This document shows positions 9,299 to 15,387 of a stretch of DNA of 15,387 nucleotides, piece after piece. This stretch comes from JAUXFS01 sp050329575 (GTDB lineage Bacteria > Pseudomonadota > Alphaproteobacteria > Rhodospirillales > Defluviicoccaceae). The notes below the pieces were generated by a model. The model worked only from the letters and a program-made list of their open reading frames with translations. It made no database searches and was not told the DNA's origin. The position numbers and the translations under genes are program-made. The stretch's first letter is position 1. The number at the start of each line of letters is the position of its first letter. The stretch spans positions 1-15,387 of the forward strand of contig JBHJOP010000070.1 of the NCBI GenBank assembly GCA_050329575.1, in the 5' to 3' direction.

Positions 9299-9973
9299 TC
9301 AGCCCTTGAACGGCTTCGACGGGCTCGGTTTGTCCTCGTCCGTTGCGATCGCCGGCCGGCTTGCCACCACCTCGTCGACGATCCCGAATTCCCTCGCCTC
9401 CTCCGGGCTCATGAAGCGGTCCCGCTCGACAGCAGCCTCGATCACCTCGAGTTTCTGCTGGGTGTGACGCACGTAGATATTGTTGAGACGAGCCCGCAGC
9501 GCAAGGATCTCGCGCGCGTGGATCTCGATGTCGGTGGCCTGACCGCGCGCCCCCCCCGACGGCTGGTGCACCATGATCCGGGCGTTCGGCAGCGCGAACC
9601 GCTTGCCGGGAGCGCCGGCGGCGAGCAGCAGCGACCCCATCGACGCCGCCTGGCCGATGCACACCGTCGACACCTGCGGCCGGATGTACTGCATGGTGTC
9701 GTAGATCGCCATGCCGGCCGTCACCAGCCCGCCGGGCGAGTTGATGTAGAAGGCGATATCCTTGTTGGGGTTCTCGGATTCGAGAAACAGCAGCTGCGCG
9801 CACACCAGACTGGCGACTCCGTCGTCGACCCCGCCGGTGAGAAAGATGATCCTTTCCTTGAGCAGCCGCGAGTAGATGTCGTAGGCGCGCTCTCCACGGT
9901 TCGTCGTTTCGACGACCATCGGGATCAGCATGTTCATTTCCGGTCTCACGACGTCAGCGTTCCTTTCGACCAT
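9299..9973 (-). CDS. clpP: ATP-dependent Clp protease proteolytic subunit ClpP
   Basis: ClpP is the tetradecameric serine peptidase chamber that works with ClpX. The 224-residue frame from ATG 9973 carries the catalytic triad Ser111 (GQAASMGS), His136 (MVHQPSGG) and Asp185 (VERDRF), with the usual NSPGG oxyanion-loop segment (79-83... INSPGG) and QATDIEIHAREIL handle helix. The start is uncertain. Family members normally begin just before MNxLxPMVVE, and a GTG at 9949 (residue 9, giving VRPEMNML) has AAAGGA 11 nt upstream, so the true protein may be 216 residues. A proline- and lysine-rich tail follows the fold. It sits between tig and clpX, as in many proteobacteria. The tig-clpP gap is 118 nt with no clear promoter. 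Confidence 0.97.
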   Translation of the reverse strand: MVERNADVVRPEMNMLIPMVVETTNRGERAYDIYSRLLKERIIFLTGGVDDGVASLVCAQLLFLESENPNKDIAFYINSPGGLVTAGMAIYDTMQYIRPQVSTVCIGQAASMGSLLLAAGAPGKRFALPNARIMVHQPSGGARGQATDIEIHAREILALRARLNNIYVRHTQQKLEVIEAAVERDRFMSPEEAREFGIVDEVVASRPAIATDEDKPSPSKPFKG

Positions 9974-10091
9974 CGTTCCAGTTCAAGGTGCTCGTCCGGA
10001 TTCGGTCCCGACGCCCGACGGGCAGCGACGGCACGCCCGCGCGGTCGGGTCCGCTCCCGTCGTCACACCGTGGTGCCCCGCACTCGGAATA

Positions 10092-11651
10092 TCAGAGTTC
10101 CGTTGCCGCTTCGCTAATCATGCCCGCGGTCGCGGATTTCGCCGCGCCGCCCGCGCCCTCGGCCTCGTCGGGATCGCGCATCAACTCCTGCAGCGACACC
10201 CGGCGCTCGGAGACCGTCGCCATCTCGGTGATGAAATCGACCACCTTGTCTTCCAGGATCGGCGCCGCCAGAGCCTGCGACGCCTCCGGGTTGTTGCGGA
10301 AGTAATCGAGAATCGCCTTCTCGTGGCCGGGCAGACGCTGGGCCTCGGCCATCATCGCCCGATTCATCTCGTCCGGCGTCACCAACAGGTTGTTGCGCCG
10401 CCCGACGTCTGCCAACAGCAGTCCCAGCCGCACGCGCCGCTCGGCGATCGACCGATACTCCCGTCGCTCCTCGTCGCTCAGATCGGCACCGACCTCGTCC
10501 GCAGGCTCATGCCCGTGCTCATGCCCGTGCTCATGCTCATGTCCGTGATGATGCTCATGCTCATGCTCATGTCCGTGATGATGCTCATGGTCATGCTCAT
10601 GCTCATGTCCGTGATGATGCTCATGGTCATGGTCATGCTCATGTCCGTGCCCATGCTCGTCACGAGCGGGATCCTCGGGCGATCCCTTCGCGGGCACCAG
10701 CTGACGGGCGATCGATTCGAACTCGCGCCGAATCATTCCCGCCGGCACCTCGAACTGGTAGAGCGCCGCCAGGGTGTCGAGCAGCGATCGCTTCAGCCGC
10801 AACCGTGACAGCGTCTTCAGCTCGCGGGTGTGCTCCTCGCGGATGCTCCGCTTCAGCGCCTCGAGGCTCTCCAGTCCGAACCTCTTGGCGAGGTCGTCGT
10901 CGATCGGGTGCGGCGCGGTCTCGCGCACCTCCTTGAGGTCGACCTCGAACTCGGCCTGCCGGCCGGCGAGCCCCGCCGCCCCGTAGTCCTTCGGGAAGAC
11001 GACCGTGATCTTGGCGTTGCGGCCGGCCGCGAGTCCGACCAGTTGCTCCTCGAACCCCGGGATGAAGCGGCCCGAGCCCAGTTCGAGTTCGTAGCCCTCC
11101 GCCTTGCCGCCGGCGAACTCCTCGCCGTCGATCCGCCCGACGAAATCGATGACCACCACGTCGCCGGTCTGCGCCGTCCGGTCGGCGGCCGCCGTGGTCG
11201 CCGACTTGTGGGCCTCGGCGAGGCGCTGCAGCGTCTTCTCCACCTCCTCCTCGTCCGGTTCGGCGACCAGCCGCTCCAGATTGATACGGGAGAAGTCGAT
11301 CGGCTCGATCTCCGGCAGCACCTCCAGGGCGAGCGTGTATTCGAGATCGCCCTGTTCTCCGATCGAGGTGACCTCGATCTTCGGTGCCCCGGCCGGCCGC
11401 AGTCCGCGCTCCTCGATCACCGACTTCGCCGAGTCGTTGACCGCCTCCTCCAGCACCTCGCCGCGCAGCGCGGCCCCGTAGCGTCGGCGCAGCAGCGCGA
11501 GTGGCACCTTGCCGGGCCGAAACCCGGGCAGCCGCGCCGACTGCGCGATATCCTTCAGCCGCGCTTCCGTCTTCTGTTCGATATCCGCGGCGGAGACGGC
11601 GACCCTGAACTCGCGGGCCAATCCGTCGACCTTGCTTTCACTGACCTGCAT
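10092..11651 (-). CDS. tig: Trigger factor with a large histidine-rich insertion
   Basis: Trigger factor binds the ribosome exit tunnel and folds nascent chains. The 519-residue product has the N-terminal ribosome-binding domain with signature GFRPGKVP (43-50), the FKBP-type prolyl isomerase domain (about 160-243, VVVIDFVGRIDGEEF...FIPGFEEQLVG), and the C-terminal chaperone domain (ERRVRLGLLLADVG, 405-417). Typical members have about 430-450 residues; the excess is mostly a tract at 333-381 made only of His (28 of 49), Glu, Asp and Gly. It lies in a loop between chaperone helices that is variable and acidic in related bacteria. His-rich tracts bind Ni, Zn or Cu in SlyD (also an FKBP protein) and HypB, so metal binding is a reasonable inference. 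Start ATG 11651; Shine-Dalgarno weak. It is the first gene of the proteostasis block. Confidence 0.96.
   Translation of the reverse strand: MQVSESKVDGLAREFRVAVSAADIEQKTEARLKDIAQSARLPGFRPGKVPLALLRRRYGAALRGEVLEEAVNDSAKSVIEERGLRPAGAPKIEVTSIGEQGDLEYTLALEVLPEIEPIDFSRINLERLVAEPDEEEVEKTLQRLAEAHKSATTAAADRTAQTGDVVVIDFVGRIDGEEFAGGKAEGYELELGSGRFIPGFEEQLVGLAAGRNAKITVVFPKDYGAAGLAGRQAEFEVDLKEVRETAPHPIDDDLAKRFGLESLEALKRSIREEHTRELKTLSRLRLKRSLLDTLAALYQFEVPAGMIRREFESIARQLVPAKGSPEDPARDEHGHGHEHDHDHEHHHGHEHEHDHEHHHGHEHEHEHHHGHEHEHGHEHGHEPADEVGADLSDEERREYRSIAERRVRLGLLLADVGRRNNLLVTPDEMNRAMMAEAQRLPGHEKAILDYFRNNPEASQALAAPILEDKVVDFITEMATVSERRVSLQELMRDPDEAEGAGGAAKSATAGMISEAATEL
10509..10655 (-). repeat. Hexamer-based tandem repeat coding the His-rich tract of Tig
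   Basis: The 147-nt stretch coding residues 333-381 is built from CAT-GAG/CAT-GAC hexamers. Three identical 29-nt copies start at + strand 10531, 10561 and 10597, so the period is 30 and then 36 nt, both multiples of 6 and of 3, and length changes keep the frame. Each copy encodes a unit ending HEHHHG (CAT-CAT-CAC-GGA). His is coded by CAT 22 times of 28 here but by CAC at all four His codons elsewhere in the gene. Confidence 0.9.
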
Positions 11652-11666
11652 CGACCGTCAACTCGG

Positions 11667-11681
11667 AACCCCGTGTTCCTC
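11667..11681. other. Short dyad in the tig leader
   Basis: GGAAC-CCCGT-GTTCC, a 5-bp inverted repeat with a 5-nt loop, lies 15-30 nt upstream of the tig start in the 106-nt gap between tRNA-Leu and tig. It might be a small leader hairpin. No good promoter is visible in this gap, so tig may be transcribed with tRNA-Leu. The role is unknown. Confidence 0.25.
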
Positions 11682-11757
11682 AACAATGAACCGCCGTTCT
11701 GCCGGGAATGTCGACCCGTGGACGTCGGAGGGAGAGCCCTCGGCCGGATGCCGGCTC

Positions 11758-11842
11758 TGGTGCGGGCGGAGGGAGTCGAACCCCCACGACTTGCGTCACA
11801 GGTACCTAAAACCTGCGTGTCTACCGGTTCCACCACGCCCGC
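11758..11842 (-). tRNA. tRNA-Leu (anticodon TAG)
   Basis: An 85-nt type II tRNA on the minus strand begins GCGGGCG-TGGTGGAA. The acceptor stem GCGGGCG pairs with CGCCCGC, followed by A73 and encoded CCA. The anticodon stem CAGGT/ACCTG holds loop TTTAGGT, giving anticodon TAG (codon CUA and its family). The long variable arm (TGACGCAAGTCGT region) and T arm GGGTTCGACTCCC are present. A good promoter precedes it, and tig follows 106 nt downstream. Confidence 0.97.
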
Positions 11843-11874
11843 GGAACATCACCCGGCCGCCGGCGGAGCGCGTC

Positions 11875-11902
11875 ACTCTAATCGATTGCCGACCCCTGTC
11901 AA
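11875..11902 (-). promoter_or_regulatory. Sigma70-type promoter for tRNA-Leu
   Basis: Minus-strand TTGACA (11897-11902, perfect) and TAGAGT (11875-11880, four of six) with a 16-nt spacer. The transcript would start near 11868, about 26 nt before the tRNA. A 10-bp palindrome CGACCGGTCG (11912-11921) lies just upstream of the -35. Because the tig gap has no clear promoter of its own, this may drive tig as well; that is inference. Confidence 0.7.
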
Positions 11903-12014
11903 TCGCCTTGCCGACCGGTCGTGGACGCTTGGGCGGCCGTTGCGGCGCCGGTCCGACCAGCGGCGGCGGGGCGCGCGCCGGTCAGGGGACGGGACGCTCG
12001 GGGGGACCCCTCGC

Positions 12015-13514
12015 TCACGCGCGCGATTCCGCCAACCTGCCGAGGGTTGCCGGCAGTTCCTCGATCAGATCCTCGGCGATCAGGCCGGGCCCGAAGGCGG
12101 CCGCGGCACGGCCGTGCAGCCAGGCCGCCGCACAGCCGGCCTCGAACGGCGCCATCCCCTGTGCCAGCAGACCGAGCGCCATGCCGGCGAGCACGTCGCC
12201 GCTGCCGGCGGTCGCGAGGTGCGGCGGCGCATCGGCGTTGATCGCCGCCCGGCCATCCGGCGCGGCGACCACCGTGTCGGCGCCCTTGAGCAGCACCGTG
12301 GCCCCGCTCTCCCGCGCCGCCCGCCGGGCGCGGCTGAGCTTGTCGCCCTCGGCCGCGAACAGGCGGGCGAACTCCCCTTCGTGGGGAGTCAACAGGCACG
12401 GGCCGGCGATCGCCGCGAATAGCCGGCGCGGATCGTCCCGAAACACGGTCAGCGCGTCGGCATCGAGCACGCACGCCCGTCCGGTGGCGAGCGCCGCCAG
12501 CACGCGGGCGCGCGTCGCGCCCGAAACGCCGGCCCCCGGCCCGATCAGAACCGCGTTCTTGCGCGAATCGGCGAGCACCGCCGCGAACGCGCCGTCGTCG
12601 GCGACCGTCGCGACGATCGTCCCCGGCCGACCGGCGGCGTAGATCGCCACTGCCGCCGGCGGTGCCGCGACCGTGACCAGGCCGGCGCCGATCCGCCGCG
12701 CGGCGTCGGCGGCGAGCCGGCCGGCGCCGGTCATCTCGGCCCCGCCCATGATCAGCGCGTGGCCGCGGTCGTATTTGTTGCCGCCCGGCCGCGGCCGCGG
12801 GAGGCGCTCCCGCCACAGCGGCGGCCGGTTGACGAACGCCGCCGGCGCGATCTCGCCCAGTACCCGGTCCGGGATGCCGATGTCGGCCACCACCAGCTCC
12901 CCGCACAGATCGCGGCCCGGCAGCAGCAGATGGCCCGGCTTGGCCCGGAAGAAGGTGACGGTCAGCCGGCAGCGGGGCGCCGTGCCCAGCACCGCGCCGC
13001 TGTCGCCGAGGACGCCGCTCGGCACGTCGACGGCGACGCAGTCGAGGCCGCGACGGTCGATCTCCTCGATCGTCCGTGCCGCGATCCCGTCCGGCGGCCG
13101 GGTGAGGCCGGCGCCGAACAGGGCGTCGACCACCAACGGATCGCCGGCGAGCAGCGACGGATCCAGCGGCCGCACGTCGCCCCGCCAGCGGCCGGCATTG
13201 ACGGCGGCATCGCCCTTGAGGTCGGCCACCGTGCCGAGCAGGCCGAGCCGCACCGGCCACCCCTGCGCCGCCAGCAGCCGTGCGACCACGAACCCGTCGC
13301 CGCCGTTGTTGCCGGGGCCGCACAGCACCGCCAGCCGGCGCGGCCGCCAGCGCCGCCTGATTTCGCGGGCGATGGCGGTGCCCGCCGCCTCCATCAGCGT
13401 TACGCCGGGGATGCCGGCCCGCATCGCGGCGGCGTCGGCGCGGTACATCTCCTCGACGGTCAGGAGCGCGTCTTCGAGCAATCGCGGCGTCTCCGGGGAT
13501 CCTTGCGCCGCCAT
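12015..13514 (-). CDS. nnr: Bifunctional NAD(P)H-hydrate epimerase / ADP-dependent NAD(P)H-hydrate dehydratase
   Basis: This enzyme repairs hydrated, inactive NADHX and NADPHX: the N-terminal domain epimerises them and the C-terminal domain dehydrates the S form using ADP. The 499-residue product has the epimerase fold with GPGNNGGDG (66-74), VDALFGAGL (D130) and VDVPSGV, then the ribokinase-like dehydratase with NKYDRGHALIMGG (246-258), GPGAG, PHEGEFARL (377-385), LLKGADT (408-413) and the catalytic GSGD (D440). I chose ATG 13514 because the family segment LLTVEEMYRAD begins close behind it. A GTG at 13553 would add 13 residues with no family counterpart and no better ribosome site. It is divergent from dadA with 82 nt between, and no operon partner is visible. 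Confidence 0.94.
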   Translation of the reverse strand: MAAQGSPETPRLLEDALLTVEEMYRADAAAMRAGIPGVTLMEAAGTAIAREIRRRWRPRRLAVLCGPGNNGGDGFVVARLLAAQGWPVRLGLLGTVADLKGDAAVNAGRWRGDVRPLDPSLLAGDPLVVDALFGAGLTRPPDGIAARTIEEIDRRGLDCVAVDVPSGVLGDSGAVLGTAPRCRLTVTFFRAKPGHLLLPGRDLCGELVVADIGIPDRVLGEIAPAAFVNRPPLWRERLPRPRPGGNKYDRGHALIMGGAEMTGAGRLAADAARRIGAGLVTVAAPPAAVAIYAAGRPGTIVATVADDGAFAAVLADSRKNAVLIGPGAGVSGATRARVLAALATGRACVLDADALTVFRDDPRRLFAAIAGPCLLTPHEGEFARLFAAEGDKLSRARRAARESGATVLLKGADTVVAAPDGRAAINADAPPHLATAGSGDVLAGMALGLLAQGMAPFEAGCAAAWLHGRAAAAFGPGLIAEDLIEELPATLGRLAESRA

Positions 13515-13532
13515 GATAGTCGGCCGCCGCGC

Positions 13533-13561
13533 TGGCGGAAACCCGTCTCGCACCCTATACA
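13533..13561 (+). promoter_or_regulatory. Weak candidate promoter for dadA in the divergent gap
   Basis: TATACA (13556-13561) has four of six -10 matches; the hexamer 17 nt upstream (TGGCGG, 13533-13538) is a poor -35. On the opposite strand the same bases read TATAGG and could serve nnr, so the two divergent genes may have overlapping -10 boxes. Low confidence. Confidence 0.25.
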
Positions 13562-13596
13562 GCGGTGATCATGGGTGCTCGCCCGGACATCACCGC

Positions 13597-14850
13597 ATGC
13601 GCGTGACGGTTCTTGGCGCCGGCGTCGTCGGTGTCTGCTCCGCCTACTATCTCGTGCGCGCCGGACACGCGGTGACGGTCGTCGACCGGCGACCGGGACC
13701 GGCGCTGGAAACCAGCTTCGCCAACGGCGGCCAGATCTCCGTCAACCACGCGACCCCCTGGGCGACACCGACGACGCCCTGGAAGGCCTTGAAATGGCTC
13801 GGCCGCAACGACGCGCCGCTGCTGTTCCACCTGCGCGCCGATCCGGCCCTGGCGGCATGGTCGCTGCGCTTTCTCGCCAACTGCACCCGTCGGCGGATGC
13901 TAGTCAACATCGAGCGCGCGCTGCGCGTCGCCCTCTACAGCCGCGGCGAGCTGGCCCGGCTGCGAACGGCGACGGGGATCGAATACGACGCCCTCACCCG
14001 GGGCATCCTGCACATCTTTCGCAACCGCCGGGACTACGAGGAGGCGCTGCCGCAGGTCGAACCGATGAGTCGCCTCGGCTGCGTCCGCCGCATCGTCGAC
14101 GCCGAGGAGTGTGTCGCCATCGAACCGGCGCTGTCGGGAGTCCGCGACCGGCTGGTCGGCGGCATCTTCAGCCCCGACGACGAGAGCGGCGACGCCCACG
14201 CGTTCACCGTCCGGCTGGCCGAGATCGCCGCCGGGCTCGGCGTCGCCTGCCGCTACGGTGTCCGCATCCGGCGGCTGGTCGCCGTCGGCGGGCGGATCGA
14301 CCGCATCGAGACGGATGCCGGCGACGTCGGCGGCGATGCCTTCGTGGTCGCGCTCGGCAGCTATTCGCCGCTGTTCGTCAAACCGCTCGGGATCCGGCTG
14401 CCGGTCTATCCGGCCAAGGGCTACTCGGTCACGATCCCGGTCGCGGCCGACGGCGGGGCGCCGACCGTCAGCCTGATCGACGACGAGTTCAAGATGGTCT
14501 ACAGCCGCCTGGGCGGCCGCCTGCGGATCGCCGGCACCGCCGAGTTCGCGGGCTACGACGACTCGGTCACCGCGGCTCGCGCCCGCTTCCTGCTCGACAC
14601 CGCGCGCGGCCTGTTCCCCCGCTGCGGCGATCCGGACAAGGCCGAGTTCTGGGCCGGCCTGCGCCCGTCGACCCCGGACGGCGTCCCGGTGATCGGTCCG
14701 ACCCGCTATCCCAACCTGTTCCTGAACACCGGCCACGGCACCCTCGGCTGGACCATGGCCTGCGGCTCCGGCCGGCTGGTCGCCGATATCGTCTCCGGCG
14801 CCACCCCGGCCATTCCCGTCGACGGCCTCGGCGTCGAACGCTTCGCCTGA
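13597..14850 (+). CDS. dadA: D-amino acid dehydrogenase (FAD-dependent, DadA type)
   Basis: DadA is an FAD enzyme that oxidatively deaminates D-amino acids, classically D-alanine, to 2-oxo acids and passes electrons to the respiratory quinone pool; it is associated with the inner face of the membrane. The 417-residue product, normal for the family, opens with a Rossmann nucleotide site MRVTVLGAGVVG (GxGxxG, 7-12) ending at acidic D30, then LETSFANGGQIS and ATPWATPTTPWKALKWL, closely resembling Escherichia coli DadA. The C-terminal family block GLRPSTPDGVPVIGPT and LNTGHGTLGWTMACGSG is intact. ATG 13597 aligns with the family N terminus; no clear Shine-Dalgarno precedes it. The frame is open far upstream, but that part is antisense to nnr. 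No alanine racemase gene is adjacent, unlike the E. coli dad operon. Confidence 0.94.
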   Translation: MRVTVLGAGVVGVCSAYYLVRAGHAVTVVDRRPGPALETSFANGGQISVNHATPWATPTTPWKALKWLGRNDAPLLFHLRADPALAAWSLRFLANCTRRRMLVNIERALRVALYSRGELARLRTATGIEYDALTRGILHIFRNRRDYEEALPQVEPMSRLGCVRRIVDAEECVAIEPALSGVRDRLVGGIFSPDDESGDAHAFTVRLAEIAAGLGVACRYGVRIRRLVAVGGRIDRIETDAGDVGGDAFVVALGSYSPLFVKPLGIRLPVYPAKGYSVTIPVAADGGAPTVSLIDDEFKMVYSRLGGRLRIAGTAEFAGYDDSVTAARARFLLDTARGLFPRCGDPDKAEFWAGLRPSTPDGVPVIGPTRYPNLFLNTGHGTLGWTMACGSGRLVADIVSGATPAIPVDGLGVERFA

Positions 14851-14875
14851 CCTCCGCTCCGCCAGTGAACGGGTG

Positions 14876-14904
14876 TTGACGGCGGCCCCGGCCCGGATTA
14901 GAAC
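14876..14904 (+). promoter_or_regulatory. Sigma70-type promoter of imuA
   Basis: TTGACG (14876-14881, five of six) and TAGAAC (14899-14904, four of six) are separated by exactly 17 nt. The LexA box at 14901-14915 overlaps the -10, an ideal place for repression. The transcript would begin near 14911, about 40 nt before the imuA start. Confidence 0.7.
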
Positions 14905-14915
14905 ATAACAGGAAC
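14901..14915 (+). promoter_or_regulatory. LexA box (SOS box) of alphaproteobacterial type
   Basis: GAAC-ATAACAG-GAAC is a direct repeat with a 7-nt spacer; read on the other strand it is GTTC-N7-GTTC, the LexA site known from alphaproteobacteria. It overlaps the -10 of a good promoter and sits 37 nt upstream of imuA, a gene family known to be SOS-controlled. The coincidence of motif, promoter and gene makes the call strong. Confidence 0.82.
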
Positions 14916-14951
14916 AATGATCCCGCTGACCCCTCGCCGCGGCTGCTTCCG

Positions 14952-15387
14952 ATGTCCTCACCCGCCGCCCCTCTCCGCCCCGATCCGGCGCTCGTCGCCG
15001 ATCTCCGTGCGCGCATCGACGGTATCGGCGGTCGGGGGATGCCGCCGGACCCTGCCGCGGCGGTGCGGTCGTTCGGGATCGGCGCCCTCGACCGGGTGCT
15101 GCCGGGCGGCGGCCTGCCGGTGGCGTGCGTCCACGAGGTCGGCGCCGCCGACGGCAGTGCCGCCGCCGACGGCTTCGCGGCGGCGATGCTGGGCCGGCTG
15201 GCGGGCGAGGCCGGCATGGTGGCGTGGTGCGGCCGCCGGGACGGGCTCTATGGCCCCGGCCTCGCCGCCTTCGGTCTCGATGCGGGCCGGCTGGTCGTCG
15301 TCCGCGCCCGCCGCGACACCGACGTGTTCTGGGCGAGCGAGGAGGCGCTGCGGAGCGGCGGCCTCGCCGCGGTGCTGGGCGAGGCCG
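14952..15387 (+). CDS. imuA: Damage-inducible mutagenesis protein ImuA (partial, 5' part)
   Basis: ImuA is a RecA-like accessory protein of the ImuA-ImuB-DnaE2 error-prone translesion system, made under SOS control. The frame runs from ATG 14952 (MSSPAAPLRPDP) to the right edge, about 145 codons of a family of roughly 230-270. Recognisable parts are FGIGALDRVLPGGGLPVACVHEV (about 41-63), the AWCGRRDGLYGPGLAAFGLDAGRLVVVRARRDTD stretch (about 92-125), and WASEEALRSGGLAAVLGEA. The Walker A region typical of RecA is not intact, as usual in this family. No clear Shine-Dalgarno precedes the ATG. The LexA box and promoter upstream agree with the assignment. ImuB and DnaE2 genes would be expected downstream, outside the window. 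The alternative, a RecA/SulA-like protein of other function, is less likely. Confidence 0.87.
   Translation, partial: MSSPAAPLRPDPALVADLRARIDGIGGRGMPPDPAAAVRSFGIGALDRVLPGGGLPVACVHEVGAADGSAAADGFAAAMLGRLAGEAGMVAWCGRRDGLYGPGLAAFGLDAGRLVVVRARRDTDVFWASEEALRSGGLAAVLGEA

Noticed and set aside
9974..10091. CTTGAA near the clpP start as a heat-shock sigma32 -35
   Set aside because: No CCCCAT-like -10 follows at the right distance, and it is too close to the start codon.
10509..10655. Possible CRISPR-like array
   Set aside because: Repeats are contiguous hexamers with no unique spacers, and they are in frame within tig.
10478..10808. Met/Leu/Val-rich or Met/Ser/Thr-rich peptides in other frames of the tig repeat, resembling membrane segments
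   Set aside because: They arise from reading the CATGAG hexamers in other frames; no start signal or neighbour supports them.
11667..11681. GAAC-N5-GTTC in the tig leader as a second LexA site
   Set aside because: The spacing and orientation fit neither the alphaproteobacterial GTTC-N7-GTTC form nor the Gram-positive GAAC-N4-GTTC form, and tig is not a known SOS gene.
11555..11836. A 93-codon minus-strand frame (MVEPVDTQVLG...) over tRNA-Leu and the tig start
   Set aside because: It is a translation of tRNA-Leu running into tig in another frame.
12673..13596. Apparent 300-residue N-terminal extension of the dadA frame
   Set aside because: The frame is open upstream, but the translation is Arg/Pro/Ser-rich, antisense to nnr, and DadA homologues begin at MRVTVLGAG (ATG 13597).
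14917..14951. An ATG at 14917 as the imuA start
   Set aside because: It is in a different frame from the ImuA-like protein; ATG 14952 opens the correct frame.

Overview
The window looks like chromosome from a high-GC alphaproteobacterium, probably of the Rhodospirillales type. Four things point this way: nuoC and nuoD are separate genes (fused in many gammaproteobacteria); the order tig-clpP-clpX-lon-hup-tRNA-nuoA... is one I recall from other alphaproteobacteria; an alphaproteobacterial-type LexA box (GAAC-N7-GAAC) precedes imuA; and the encoded proteins resemble alphaproteobacterial families. No species call can be made from sequence reading alone.

Layout. Positions 1-4338 (minus strand) hold the start of a complex I operon, nuoA-B-C-D-E and the first ~316 codons of nuoF, tightly packed (10-nt overlap nuoA/nuoB, ATGA overlap nuoD/nuoE, 1-nt gap nuoE/nuoF). 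Positions 4413-4700 (minus) hold tRNA-Asp(GTC) and tRNA-Val(TAC). Positions 4827-11651 (minus) are a proteostasis block, read in transcription order tig, clpP, clpX, lon, hup. A tRNA-Leu(TAG) at 11758-11842 and the bifunctional NAD(P)HX repair gene at 12015-13514 lie upstream on the same strand. From 13597 the strand switches: a dadA-type D-amino-acid dehydrogenase gene, then an SOS-type promoter with a LexA box, then the 5' part of imuA running off the right edge. No gap between genes exceeds 300 bases; the longest is the 237-bp lon-hup gap.

How the genes fit together. Trigger factor folds nascent chains; ClpX/ClpP and Lon are ATP-dependent proteases; HU shapes the nucleoid. All five lie in one direction, but separate promoters appear likely for clpX and hup. 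NuoA-F form part of the proton-pumping NADH:quinone oxidoreductase. ImuA normally works with ImuB and DnaE2 in damage-induced mutagenesis, and those genes would be expected just past the right edge.

The least ordinary item is the trigger factor gene. Its chaperone domain carries a 49-residue tract (residues 333-381) with 28 histidines interspersed only with Glu, Asp and Gly, arranged in 10-12 residue repeats. Within the tract 22 of 28 His codons are CAT, whereas all four other His codons of the gene are CAC, which suggests a recent repeat expansion. Its likely property is metal binding, but this is inference. Apart from this tract, the gene content is housekeeping; I did not find a wholly new system.
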